64,000 bases of DNA from Todiramphus chloris collaris (lineage: Eukaryota; Chordata; Aves; Coraciiformes; Alcedinidae). A program made the position numbers and the translations under genes. Shown piece by piece: positions 26,511 through 38,189 of this stretch. The notes under the pieces are model-generated. The model saw only the letters and a program-made list of their open reading frames with translations, ran no database searches and was not told where the DNA came from. Location of the stretch: assembly GCA_025345505.1 (NCBI GenBank), contig JANVCC010000030.1, positions 11,914,166 to 11,978,165 on the forward strand, given 5' to 3'. How positions within the stretch are numbered: the stretch's first letter is position 1; every line of letters starts with the position of its first letter.

Positions 26511-27777
26511 CTACGCACTTCTCAACATTATTCTTTCTGTGAGTTTATAATGGGCATAAACCTGGACAGTGTTAAAGCAAAGTATTGCCAGTGCCAAGAG
26601 GATTTCAGAAGTTTTGAAGGCTGATATTTGTTGCTTTTGAAGAGTTTACTAAATAGCATGCTGCATGTAACATGGACCTTACAGGATTAAAGAGAATGAG
26701 CATCTTTATTGTCAACTGATTTCACAACTCCATAAAAGTCTTTTATCTTCCAAAGCTTCTAACTCTTGTTGTTACAGAAGTGTCAGAATTTCCTTGGCAT
26801 CAGTGGCTGGGATGTGGCCCACATGGTGGTCATTGCCCTCATGTGTTTCTCATTTCTTCGCTGTGCAATACTGAATAGAATCTGTGGCCAAATTCCTGGG
26901 CAAGTTTGGAATCAGGCAAGAATTTGATTTTGATCCTTATTGTCTTCATAAATGAACAACCAATATGTAATGAGCAGCCAGAGTATCAATTGTTTTACTT
27001 AATGACTTCAGCAATGACGTAGAGAAGGGGAGAAAATATATTTGAAGATGTGTTTAAAAGGCATTACAGCCACTGCATTCACATGGAAGAAGTTTACAGC
27101 AGGCAGAAAGGTAGCTGGTGAAGCTGTTCAGGTAACTGGTCAATCACTAATAGATGTCTGAATGCAATAATAGAGGTGAAGGCCTGAAGTGAAATTTTGT
27201 GCCAGATTTTGGTGAACTAAAACATTGAGCAAAATTTTAATATTTCACTGAAAAGCAGTTTCAGTCTTCCTAAACATTTCCAATTAACTGCAAGTAAATT
27301 TAGAATGAAAACATTTTCAGACTCTTAGCTTAAAAAAAAAAAAAAAATCAACTCAAAACCCATTCATGAAAAGTTTGTGATCATAATGTGTATTTCTCAG
27401 TGAAAAAGGTTTATCTGGAAAAAACGTGTCTAGCTCTATCTGTAAGCTTATCTGCATAACCTGTAATAGAATAACTATAGCTATAGAAAGACTTTTGTTC
27501 TTTTTGGCATAGCTGATCAATTAGATGCGTAGGATGGAGTTACAAAAGCTCTTACAGTTTGCAAGAGTTGCTCTGCTGTTCGTGGCTTTATGAACAGAAC
27601 AGTGCTAGAAATGATGTTACAAGGACTGAATGGTATTTTGAAAACTGAGTTGTTCCACTTTACTTCACGTTGCTAAAGCCCTTGATTGCCGCTAGTTTCC
27701 CATAGGATTTTGAAGCCACAGAAATGCACATGAAGGGTCAGTCTTTGATTCAGTCTACCTCGATGGGGGAAAATAAA
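26511..27777. other. Unique DNA, no gene recognised
   Basis: Nothing beyond short unsupported frames is seen. A run of about 15 A lies near 27332-27346. Confidence 0.5.
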
Positions 27778-28065
27778 GGCAACAGTGTTATGCCTGGGAC
27801 ACAGGGAGCTGAGGTACAGAGGGGCAGGATTATTTTTATTCTGGTTTTGTTTTGGGGTTTGGTTTGGGTTCATTTTTTTTAATATCTGGCCAAATTTTCA
27901 ATAAGCTTTTCTTTTAATTTCTATTTTCGTTGCTTTCGCCATCACTATATCATCTTCCCATCACCAACCCTCATTGGCCGTAAGTAACTTGCCCAAAATC
28001 TATGAGGAGGTCACTGGGAGAGCTCGGAACTGAATCTTTCTTCTCTGTAATGACAGTCAATGCAC
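27778..28065 (-). repeat. Ancient MIR-like SINE, apparently interrupted
   Basis: Two MIR-like pieces in the same minus orientation are separated by about 150 bp of T-rich sequence. The left piece contains GGGAGCTGAGGTACAGAGGG (near 27805). The right piece contains GTAAGTAACTTGCCCAAAAT (near 27980) and then GGGAGAGCTCGGAACTGAAT. In the MIR consensus these pieces are nearly adjacent, so the middle is probably an insertion or a replaced segment. Confidence 0.5.
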
Positions 28066-30109
28066 ACCTCTAGATAGGGAATAGAGATAAAACTTCATCC
28101 AAAATCCATGTCAGGTTCAAAAACACGTTTTAAAAGACAGCTGACCTACTGCAGGATTACAGTTTCAGGTGAAGCAAACCAGAGCCAGAGCAGGTCCTTA
28201 CTGAATAACCTGCTGTGTGCAAGGTGAAAGCAGCACAATTTCAAGGCTGCGTATCCTTAGAAAGTCCAATGATCCCATGGAGAGCAACTAATCGACTGGG
28301 AATGAACCAGTACATCTTGCAAGATTTTTTTTTCTAGGCAAGTTGGGTGCCAGTAAAGTAGTCTAAAGAGGCAAAAGTGAAAAATTTAGCCATTTATTTA
28401 TGCACACAAGTCCAGTAGCTGGAGTACAGGCTTGTCAGTGGAATGTCACCCACCTCCTGTGCCTGGATTCTCAGTCATCTCAAAAGGCAACACCTTTTTG
28501 TAACTCTTTAAATTTCACTAGGAAAATCCAAATGCTTTATCATCCTGATATTAATTTGACATGTTAGCCACTGCTGTAATGTCCAGACAGTCAAGAAAGT
28601 GGGGAGTAACTGTCGTTTAGGAGGAGACGGTGTTACATGGTTAGATAGAAATCATCCCTTTAAGGATTTATAGGAAAACAATTGGTGCAGTATGGTGTCC
28701 AGCTACCACCCCAACTACTGGTAATGCATTTGTGAAGGCATTAACACATTAAAGTTTGAGCTAGGCTCCCCCTTATCTTAGAACTGCCACCAAATGGCAT
28801 TCTTGCAGTATTAACTTTCTGTCACTTCCAGCACAAGATATGACCTAGAGTAAAAGGCTTCCTATCTCCCCATCAGCTCCCTTAACTACTCCCTCTCAAT
28901 GCATGTTAATTTTGTGCCTTTGTTTCACAGTGCACAACTGGGAAAAAATGATGGGCTTGTAGTAATATTCTTCCAAATAAAAGAAAACATTTGTATCATC
29001 ACAGTTAAAGCTAATAAAGCCAACTTGCAGTTTTACAGTAACTTCAGCTATCAAGGAGCACACAGCCTTACCACACAGGTTGCAGGCAGGTGCATTGCAG
29101 AGTTTTTTTTTCTCACTCATGTTACCACTACATTTGCTAAATGAACAAAGCAAAAATAAATCAGTTCTCTGCTTTTTTAAACATTTGGCTCTTTTTTTTC
29201 TGTAGCTATGTGCTGCCTGCACGCTGATATAGCAACCCCCCCAGGCTTAAAAAGCCCCCTCCCGCCAAGACCCAAGATCGATTTCTAAAACTTACAAAGC
29301 ACTGTCCCTGGGCACAGCCCACAGTGACAGCCAGGGGTCTGTGTCATGATGGTCAGAGGTGCAGGCAGCAGCTGGCAGCCTGGGCAGCTCTGCCTGCGCT
29401 GTGCCCACCGCTGGACCGAGTGAGCTCCCCTGTCTGCTTTCCCAGGCCCGGAGGCAGAAAGCAGAGATCACCTCCGCTTCATGCCGCTGCACGGGAAGAG
29501 TTACAAACTGCAGCCAAGCTGCCCAAAGCTGCACATTGTACTTGGCGTTTATGCCAAATGTCACTTTTTACACACCTAAAATGAACAATAATAAATACGA
29601 CTAAAGTATTGGTGAGGGATAACATAATTAGCTTCCTGTGTGGCCTGTCTGACCTGTGGAGATGCGTATTTGGTTTTTTAGCTGATATGCATGATTTTTG
29701 CTTTGCCAGTGCAGGCATCGCTCCAGCTCGGTGCCCGTCACCTCTGAGGTGGCAGGTAGGGTTTGACGGGCAGCGGCTGCCACAGCCCGTGGAAGTTTTT
29801 CCTCATAGCCGGCTTGGGAATACTCGAGACTCGAGGGGGAGGAAGGGGTTGCGAGCAGCCCAGGCACACTAGGAAAAAGCATTTTTATCACTGGGAAAGC
29901 AGAGAAAGCCAAAAGAGCTAAGCCTTCCTTCGGACAAACCTTTTACCTTTGAGGGCTGGGGGTTTGGGTAGATTTTTTTTTTTTTTAAGGAGGAAAAGGC
30001 TAGAGGGGGGATGTGGGGGGGAGCAAAAATGCTGACCTTAATTAATGGAAGGCCCACTAGACCCGAAGGAAAAGGTTTGGCTCTCAAGGCCCAGGCCTCC
30101 CCCTGAGCC
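28066..30109. other. Unique DNA with a GC-richer block at 29.2-29.9 kb
   Basis: From about 29220 to 29860 G+C and CpG content rise and several overlapping frames of 80-94 codons open on both strands. That is expected from composition and is not evidence of an exon. A T run lies at 29972-29986. No repeat family is recognised. Confidence 0.45.
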
Positions 30110-30640
30110 TCTCCTGGGTGTAATGAGAGAGCTCAGCTTCATTACTGGCAGCTGAGGGGAAGGGTCACTGGGGCTGGATTTGCAGGGCCCTCATTGAGGG
30201 ATCACTCCATGCTGAGAGAAGCTGGCCATGCTCTTGGACACCTGGTCATTAACATTGCTAATTAGCGGCCATTAATCAGGGCCCTGGGTTTTTTGTTGTG
30301 TGTCACCGGCTCAGAGGAACCAAGTGAATAAGAAGATTGTTTCATTACCTCCACAAGAGGTGGAATGAAAGCAGTTCCCATCAGCTCAAGATGAGCTGAA
30401 TTAAGGGAAAGGTTAGACAACAATTTAAGATGAGCTGCCAAGGGAGAGCTGGGGGACCTGAGCTGTCCTTTGAGGGGAAAACCAGTCACCTATAATTAAT
30501 GAAATCTTCCACAACCTCACTCTAATCACCGTGTGAGCTTCTCACCAAAAAACCTATCTTTTGCATCGGACGGACCCTAATTTATCTGTTTATGAAGTTC
30601 TATTCTTGGCAAGCCTTAATTCCATGGGATTTTAACAACA
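30110..30640. promoter_or_regulatory. Candidate conserved noncoding element with homeodomain-type motifs
   Basis: This repeat-free block contains GCTAATTAGCGGCCATTAAT (30257-30276), which has facing TAAT and ATTA cores, plus TATAATTAATGAAATC near 30492 and CTAATTTATC near 30578. The mixed AT cores with GC-rich spacers and the lack of low-complexity sequence are like vertebrate developmental enhancers. Conservation has not been tested, so this is inference. Confidence 0.35.
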
Positions 30641-31929
30641 TATATATAAGCATAAATGTGTATATAAGTATATGCACACATAGTGTGAGTGTGTCTGTGA
30701 ATTTGTTCAATATATTTACCTGAGTCATCAAGGATGCTTTTAAACAGCCAATCCCACTGGGAGAGATAGAGGGGCACACAACATAAATCTGTATTAAAAT
30801 GTATCTAGACTGTAATTATGAGATTTCTTCTTTTTTTTTTTAATTGTATATAAAATATTTCTATATTTGTATTTTCTATGCTATGGCTGTGAAAGCAGAG
30901 AATAAATCCAGTGTTTTTCAAAGGTAGAATAATTTAAAAGAAGTTTGGTTTTTGTAGGTTAAAAATGACATGGGAAAAATGATAGTTATTGGCGTACATA
31001 GGCAAAAGTAAAGAATTTAATTAGCAACCAGATTGTTAAAATGCAGTGTTCTCCTCCCATGCTCTATTGTCTAACTTTTGTGGAACAGGTGCCTAATTTT
31101 CCTAATGGGATACATTTCAATTGACAAAGTAGTTTGATTGCTTTACACCAATTTTCAGTTTCTTGCTTACTTTCACTATAGTAAACTCTTTATTTCTACA
31201 AACTCCAATGCCCTCAAGAAAGTAATTAGAAGCAGGTTTTATCTGCCTGTCTTTTTTTATAAACCACTTTTTGATTTCTAAAACCAACTAACCAAAAGCT
31301 TGATTTGTTCTGCTGATGTGTGAGAGCCAGTAACTTTTAGTCATATGCACTGAGCATTTCAATCAAGTTGTTTGCATATCCATTCATTTCAGAAAGACTC
31401 TCAAAATGGATTACAAACATTTAATTGTATGAGGAATAAAATAATTAAGGAAGGACAAGTGGAAGTTAAAAATATGCCTAAGGATTCACAACAGTTATTG
31501 GATCGTTCTCATCATGGAGCATAAATTCCTTCTTGTAGTTTCAAAGGACTTTATTCATCTAAGGCACATTGCCTTTCGTAAGAGCAGAAAGTAAAACTGT
31601 GTTTCTTATGTATGTGATTCTCTTTGTAGAGCTGTGAGGTTGGTTAAAAATGTCCATAAAACTAATCTTTGGAGCATTTCAGCTGGTCTGGAATTCTATA
31701 TTATGATTTCTGGGACTTCAAGGGAAAGTTGAAGGCTCAAGGGGAAATTACACAATGAACAGCTGAGAAAAAGTTGCATTCTGGCACAGAATCATGCAAA
31801 TAGGGCACATTCTTCAGTTTTCTCATGACGGATTGTCTCTGAAACTACTGAGCCAAGTTGCTGAAATGCTAATGAAGGAGAAGCATCAATGAGCGGTGTC
31901 ATCCTGGGGGCTTCTGAAGGGGACAGAGT
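30641..31929. other. AT-rich unique DNA
   Basis: A TA/TG-alternating patch (30640-30700) and a T run near 30831-30841 are the only notable features. No gene is recognised. Confidence 0.5.
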
Positions 31930-32005
31930 AGGAGACAGAGGGAGGGGGCAAGGGGGAAGGAAGGAAGGAAGGAAGAAAGAGAATGAAAAGAGAGAGAGAG
32001 CAGGA
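31930..32005 (+). repeat. Purine-rich (GGAA/GA)n low-complexity tract
   Basis: Purine-only or nearly purine-only sequence includes five GGAA-type units and an (AG)n run. It lies just upstream of the long CR1 copy. Confidence 0.8.
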
Positions 32006-32479
32006 GGAGTTTCAAATATTGGGGCTGGCCTACTCTTAAAATTAAATGAAGGGAGAAAAAAGTAGAGCTGTGATGAACAAGTCCTTCTTGGGTTATAAAA
32101 ATGAATAGAAGCACTTACAAGCCAAGGAGTTTGTCTTTGGGATGGGGAGGAGTGTGAGCACTGCTAACACTTGGGGCCACCCTTGTGTTTGATATGTGGG
32201 AGAGATGGGTGTAGCCCCTCAGGCTCCCTAGCGAAAAGCTAGAGGGCAGCTTGCCAGTGTTGGAGGGATGGTGTGCTGGTGAGGTCCTTCAACCTGCTGT
32301 CTCAGTGGAGGTAGGGGATGGAGATCCATGCAGCAGCAAATGCACAAAGTTTATTGATGTGCTGGAAACAATGGAAGTGCCTGTGAATGGTCCCATGGGA
32401 ATTAGGGCTTCTCCCCTTAGCAGAAGTGGGTGGTGGATCAATATCCCAACCGAAGTGCATCTATACCAGTGCACAGAGC

Positions 32480-32824
32480 ATGGGCAACAAACAGGAAGAG
32501 CTGGAAGCCATTGTGCAGCAGGAAAACTATGATATAGCTGCTATCACAGAATCATGGTGGGATGATTCACACAACTGGAGTGCTGCATTGGATGGTTATA
32601 AACTCTTCAGAAGGAGAGGCAGTGGAGTAACTCTGTGTGTTAGGGTGTGTTTTGACTGTCTAGAGCTTAATGATGGTGACAATAGAGTTCAGGGATTATG
32701 GGTAAGAATCAGGAAGGCCAACAAGGCAGATATCATGGTGGGAGTCTGTTATACACCACTTGACCGGGATGAAGAGAAGGTGAAATATTCTGTAAGTACT
32801 TGTGAGAAGTCTCACAATTGCTAA
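32480..32824 (+). pseudogene. CR1 ORF2 endonuclease domain remnant
   Basis: This is the N-terminal part of the CR1 ORF2 protein, whose endonuclease nicks target DNA for target-primed reverse transcription. The frame is open from 32387, and the recognisable family start is the methionine at 32480. Visible motifs are NKQEELEA, DIAAITESWWDDSHNW (an ITE(S/T)WWD-type endonuclease motif) and VCYTPLDRDEE near the end. A stop at 32824 cuts the domain. The remaining endonuclease sequence continues downstream in other frames, for example the 'LMGDFNLPG'-like sequence near 32835-32865 and 'VDHPGHSNHEI' near 33021-33050. Confidence 0.85.
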
Positions 32825-33699
32825 CCCTTTTTCTCATGGGGGACTTCAACTTACCAGGTTCTGCTGGAAATAAAATAAAGCAGAGAGGAAACAGTCTAGG
32901 AAATTCCTGGAGTGTGTGGAAGATAACTTCCTGAGATAGCTGTCAAAAGAAACAAGGAAAGGTGTCCCACTGGCCCTGTTTGCAAATAAAGAAGTTGTTG
33001 TGATTGATGTGATGGTTGTAGACCATCCTGGGCACAGCAATCATGAAATTATAGAGATTTTGATTCCGGGAGAAGTAAGGACACGGGGAGGACTTGGACT
33101 TCTGGAGGGCAGACTTTGGCCTGTTTAGCAGCCTGGTTGACAGGTTCCCTTGGGAGGCTGTCCTGAAGGGCAAAGGAGTTCTAAAAGGCTGGACATTCCT
33201 TAAGAGAGGAAACCTTAAAGACACAGGGGCAGGCCATCTGCATGTACCTAAAATGAAGCAGCGAGGAAGAAGATTGGCCTGGCTGAACAGAGAGCTTTGG
33301 CTGGAACTTAGATAAAAACAGGCAGTTTATGAACTTTGGAAGAAGGGGAGGACTAAAAGGATGTTGTGGAGTCATGCAGGGAGAAAATTAAAAGGGCCAG
33401 AGCCTAACTAGAACTTAATCTGGCTACTGCTGTAAAAAACAATTAAAAATGTTTCTATAAATACATTAGCAACAAAAGCAGGACTAAGGAGAATCTCCAT
33501 CCTTTATTGGATGAGAGGAGAAACATAGTGATAAAGTATGAGGAAAAGGATGAGGTACTGAATGCCTTCTTTGCCTCAGTCTTTAATAGTAACAGTATTT
33601 AATAGTACCTCAGTCTTTAATAGGACCAGTTGTTCTCAGGGCACCCAGCCATTTGAGCTGGGAAGTGAGAATGAGCAGAATGAAGCTCCCATAATTCAA

Positions 33700-34983
33700 G
33701 GGAAGATGGTTAGTGACCTGCTACAGCACTTAGCTGAGCATAGGTCTATGATGCCACATGGGATCCACCCAGTGGTGCTGAGGGACCTGGCAGAAGTGCT
33801 CACCAAGCCACTTTCCATCATTTATTAGCAGTCGTGGGTAATCTGGGAGGTCCCAGTTGACTGGAGGTTTGCAAATGTGATGCCCATCTACATGAAGGCC
33901 GTAAGGAGGATCTGGGGAACTACAGGCCTGCCAGTCTGACCTTCATGCCGGGGAAGGCTATGGAGCAAATAATGTTGAGTGCATCTTGTAGCACATACAG
34001 GCCAACCAGGTGATCAGGCCCAGTCAGTATGGATTTATGAAAGGCAGGTCCTGCTTGACTAACCTGACTTCCTTCTATGACAAGGTGACCCACTTAGTAG
34101 ATGAGTGAAAGGCTGTGGACATTGTTTATCTGGACTTCAGTTAAAGCCTTTGACATCCATTTCCCACAGCATCCTCCTGGAGAAACTGGCTGCTCATGGC
34201 TTAGACAGGAGTGCGCTGCCCTGAATAAAAAATGGGCCCAGAGAGTGATGGTGAATGGAGTTACATCCAGTTAGCAGTTGGTCACAAGTGGTGTTCCCCA
34301 GGGCTCAATACTGGGTCCAGTTCTGTTTAACATCTTTATCAATGATCTGGATGAGAGGATGAAGGGCACCCTTGGTGAGTTTACAGATGACACCAAGTTA
34401 GGCGGCTGTGTTCATCTGCTTGAGGGTGAGGAGGCTCTACAGAGGGATCTGTACAGGTGGGATGGATCAGCTGAGGCCAGTGGGATGAGGTTCAACAAGG
34501 CTAAGTGCCAGGTCCTGCATTTGGGTCACAACAGCCCCATGCAACACTACAGGCTTGGAATAGAGTGACTGGAAAGCTGTCCAGTGGAAAAGGACCTGGG
34601 TCTGTTGGTCGACAGCTGGCTGAATGTGAGCCAGCAGTGTGCCCAGGTGGCCAAGAAGGCCAACTGCATCCCAGTCTGCATCAGGAATAGTGTGGCCAGC
34701 AAGACTAGGGAAGTAATTGTCCCTGTACTTAGCATTGGTGAGACAACACCTTGAGTTTGCCCAATACTGGGCCCCTCACTACAAGAAGGACACTGAGGTG
34801 CTGGAGCATGGCCAAAGAAGGGTAATGAAGCTGGTGAAGGGTCTAGAGGAGCAGCTGAAGGACCTGAGGCTGTTTAGCCTGGAGACCAGGAGGGTCAAGG
34901 GAGACCTTGTCGCTCTCTATAACTCCCTGAAAGGAGGTTGTAAGAGGTTAGATCAGTCTTTTCTCACAAGTAACAATCTATAG
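33700..34983 (+). pseudogene. CR1 ORF2 reverse transcriptase and C-terminal domain remnant
   Basis: This is a degraded reverse transcriptase region in at least three frame segments. One open piece (34278-34568) holds the [21 protein letters not shown] block and the catalytic box, which reads FTDDTKLGG where the CR1 family normally has F-A-D-D. A second open piece (34717-34983) holds the C-terminal [19 protein letters not shown] and [12 protein letters not shown] motifs. An extra T in the 'ttcagtaaagcctttgac' block near 34139-34155 shifts the frame. The upstream part (33562-33828) includes the segment leading to the reverse transcriptase start. Confidence 0.88.
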
Positions 34984-35239
34984 AACAAGGGAAAATGGCT
35001 TCAAGTTTCACCAGGGGAGGTTTAATTTGGACATTAGGAAAAATGTCTTCACAGAAAGGGTTGTAAAGCCCTGGAACAGGCTGCCAAGGGAAGTGGTTGA
35101 ATCACCATCCCCGGGGGGGATTTAAAAGATGTGTAGGTGAGGTACTGAGGGGTTGAGGGTGAACCTGTCAGTGCTGGATTAACAGCTGGACTCAATGATC
35201 CTAAAGGTCTTTTCCATTCTAAATGATTCTATGATTCTA

Positions 35240-37700
35240 AAGAGAAGAGGATTCTATTGCAAAACTGTGGGGGAATGGTGCTTAATAGGTCTTTTACTTG
35301 GCTCTAAAAATTTTTACTAGAAAAAAAAAATTAAAGCATTTTCCTTGTGTCCCACTCTTTGTGCACTTCTGTTTGTAAAGAAAACCAGTTACTTTTCCCC
35401 CAGTAGATAACTGAGCTTTATAACCAGATACTCCAATGCTTAGCTGTGAATGAATACTCCTTAAAATATTGGGCTTAAAAGTATTTGATCTTGAAACATG
35501 TTTATATTAAAAATACCCAACAGGCTCCATTTCACAGACTTTCAAAATTGTTCTGTTCTCACTCACCCCAGCACAAAGGGCCGAAGATCTCTGCCAGTGG
35601 TACTGTGCTATTTTGAACATCTGTCTGGAGGCTGCTTCCAGTCAGCACTCCTAGAGATCCTGCTGGGTGCTAAGCACTATAAATGTGGCCCTCCACACTC
35701 CAGATGCAACGTGTGTAATTCAAGCTTGCGGAAGGGCAGGCACAGAGGAACAAAATCCAGTCATCTGACTTTGTCTTCGTTGCTGGTGAGAATGGAAAAT
35801 TAGTAGATGTCATAAGTATGTATGTAGATGGGGCAAACCAAACTCTCTAAGTCTGGGCCAGTGTGAGGCAGGGCTCTGCAGTGGATGCATCACTGGACCA
35901 GTGGTCTAAAGTCCACTTTATTTTTTAAACTATATTTACCTCATAACCTCTGGGAAGTCCCTTCACCCATTTTTTATCCTCTTCCATTGAGACCTTTGCC
36001 TCCATATGCCTACTTAAATTTGTTGAAATTAAGATAACCACCTCTTCCTATGGCTTTTCATGTTGTCTACCAGGACAGGGCCCCAGCGTGACCTGGGGTT
36101 TTCTGATGCAGCTGTAGTACAAGCAGAGATAACAACAGTGTAGCACAATTGCACAAAATCGAAATCTGAAACCTTTCAGAACAGTTTGGGAACAGCTTTG
36201 CTATATTGGGCCGATAACAGTTAGGAGAGTTACTGTTATAGGTAATTATGCTTTAATGGGCTGCTTTCATGGTGGTTTTTTACTGCTTTCTAACCTCAAC
36301 AATACTTACAGCCTTAGTTTCACAAGCAGATTTTAAATGTGGTACCTGTATTTGTACATGCAAATCCCTGGCTAGTGTTTGTCTGCCTACATACTGCTTT
36401 TTTTAAAGTTTATGTTACTTCTCGTAGCATTATTATAGCATCTAAGAGCTCTAGGCACAGAGCAGGACTTGTGCGAGCACCAGTTTCCCTGGTGCTACAG
36501 TAATAGTAAGAAACAGCAGAGAGATGCAGCCAGATGTGGGAACAGCAGAGCTCTCCTGCCTGGGGAGCCATGGGCAGCAGGTTGAAGTTGGTGACCTAAT
36601 TATTGCCCACCCTTTTGGGTTGCTTGGTAGGAGAGCTTTTGCAGATGGCATCCTCCCAAGTAAAAGGCATAGACCAAAGGTATTTTTTGATACTTAATGA
36701 GAGAATGATATGGGAAGAAGAGACCAGCTACAGAGAAGGCACTTAAAGCACAACCAGCACGTGAGGAAACCTCTTTGGGTAACTGGCCCTGGCCTCACAG
36801 GGTAGGGGCTAAAGGAAGGGAGAAGGGAGCAACTCCTCCTTCATAGGCACACAGCCCATATTGCTGATAACCTGCAGGGAAAGGGCTGATAGCAACACAG
36901 AAGTGCACACACTAGAATATACAGCCTTACTTATAAGCAAATGATATTGCAATGACTGTAATTAATGTGATTATGGGTGCCATCTCTGCCTCCCAGGACT
37001 CGTGCCACCTTGGCTGAATCCAACCTTTCCACACAGAGCCCTGTTCTTCTATGCAGTGCTGTCCCAAAATGAGACAGGGCATGCTCCCATGCCCAAGGAC
37101 TTCTACACCCTCCCCACCACTGCAGACATCTCCTGGTAGTTAGTGCATCCCACCCTGCTCAGCACACTGAGTCTCACAGATCGTTTGTGGCAACCTCAGA
37201 CTGTGTCAATCTAGACATTCACTCCCTCATTGCTAGCCTTTCTGAAGTATTTTCCACACCTCTGCAGGTAACAAGGGATTTCTCACCTTCTGAAAATCCT
37301 GATTCAGCTGCTGCTGCTTCATTTCACTGGTTTCCCAAGTCGGTGCTGTAGCTCCCTGATTTGCTGCGGAAGGATTGCTCTCAGCTCGTCTGCACTGTTA
37401 AAAAAGCTGGTAAGTGCTGAGATGAAAATATGGGCTTTTTTCTGTCGAGTGGTTACATAGTTCTGTAGCTGCTGGAAAGTATGTGTGCATTGGGAGAGGG
37501 AACAGAAACGAAAGCAGTTTGGACTTTATTGCTTTGATTTAAATAAAGAGGTTCCTCTCCACAACCTGGAGGTTCTTTGGTACTTTGGAATGTTTTATGA
37601 TGTTCTACCCAAGCAGCACCAAAACAATAAATGAATGAATTACAGCAAAGTAACCAGAATTCAGGATATGTGATCATGGCACAAAGCAGGCCAGAAGACA
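35240..37700. other. Unique DNA, no gene recognised
   Basis: No coding region is supported. A very degraded MIR-like echo (GGGAAGTCCCTTCACCC near 35951) is too weak to annotate separately. The segment 36930-36985 (GATATTGCAATGACTGTAAT and following) is repeat-free and AT-rich but short. Confidence 0.5.
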
Positions 37701-38095
37701 GAAAGAAGGAAAGAAAGAAGGAAAGAAAGAAGGAAAGAAAGAAGGAAAGAAAGAAGGAANNNNNNNNNNNNNNNNNNNNNNNNNNNNNNNNNNNNNNNNN
37801 NNNNNNNNNNNNNNNNNNNNNNNNNNNNNNNNNNNNNNNNNNNNNNNNNNNNNNNNNNNNNNNNNNNNNNNNNNNNNNNNNNNNNNNNNNNNNNNNNNNN
37901 NNNNNNNNNNNNNNNNNNNNNNNNNNNNNNNNNNNNNNNNNNNNNNNNNNNNNNNNNNNNNNNNNNNNNNNNNNNNNNNNNNNNNNNNNNNNNNNNNNNN
38001 NNNNNNNNNNNNNNNNNNNNNNNNNNNNNNNNNNNNNNNNNNNNNNNNNNNNNNNNNNNNNNNNNNNNNNNNNNNNNNNNNNNNNNNNNNNNNNN

Positions 38096-38142
<47 letters not shown>

Positions 38143-38189
38143 GAAAGAAAGAAAGAAAAGAAAGAAAGAAAAGAAAGAAAAGAAAGAAA
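37701..38189 (+). repeat. GAAA/GAAG microsatellite containing an assembly gap
   Basis: The left side (37701-37759) is built of 12-bp units GAAAGAAGGAAA, about five copies. The right side (38096-38189) is mainly pure GAAA that degenerates to GAAAA-spaced units. The 336 N positions from 37760 to 38095 are an unresolved gap, so the true length is unknown. The long frames through this region are artefacts of the N run and the repeat. Confidence 0.97.
37760..38095. other. Assembly gap (N run)
   Basis: There are 336 consecutive undetermined bases inside the purine microsatellite. The change of repeat unit across the gap indicates that at least two repeat subtypes meet inside it. Confidence 0.99.

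Larger units (their letters stand above)
32115..35239 (+). mobile_element. Long CR1 LINE copy (leader to 3' terminus), decayed
   Basis: A CR1 retrotransposon of about 3.1 kb covers, in order: a leader or ORF1-ORF2 junction segment (32115-32475); the apurinic endonuclease start of ORF2 (from ATGGGCAACAAACAGGAAGA at 32480); the reverse transcriptase (about 33700-34570); the C-terminal 'APHYKKD ... LFSLETRR' domain (34717-34930); the 3' region '[17 protein letters not shown]' (about 35000-35060); and the typical CR1 3' terminus (ATGATTCTATGATTCTAA, 35223-35240). Frameshifts and stops break ORF2 into pieces, so it is inactive. Most CR1 copies in birds are truncated to a few hundred bases, so this length is unusual. 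The exact 5' boundary is uncertain. A small internal duplication with a 34-bp period lies at 33574-33623. Confidence 0.92.

Noticed and set aside
29292..29912. Cluster of 80-94 codon frames in a GC-richer block, considered as an exon or CpG island
   Set aside because: Frames open on both strands as expected from GC content. CpG density by eye is too modest for a confident island call.
35860..36010. Possible MIR-like fragment
   Set aside because: Only a short 'gggaagtcccttcaccc' resemblance; too degraded to support.
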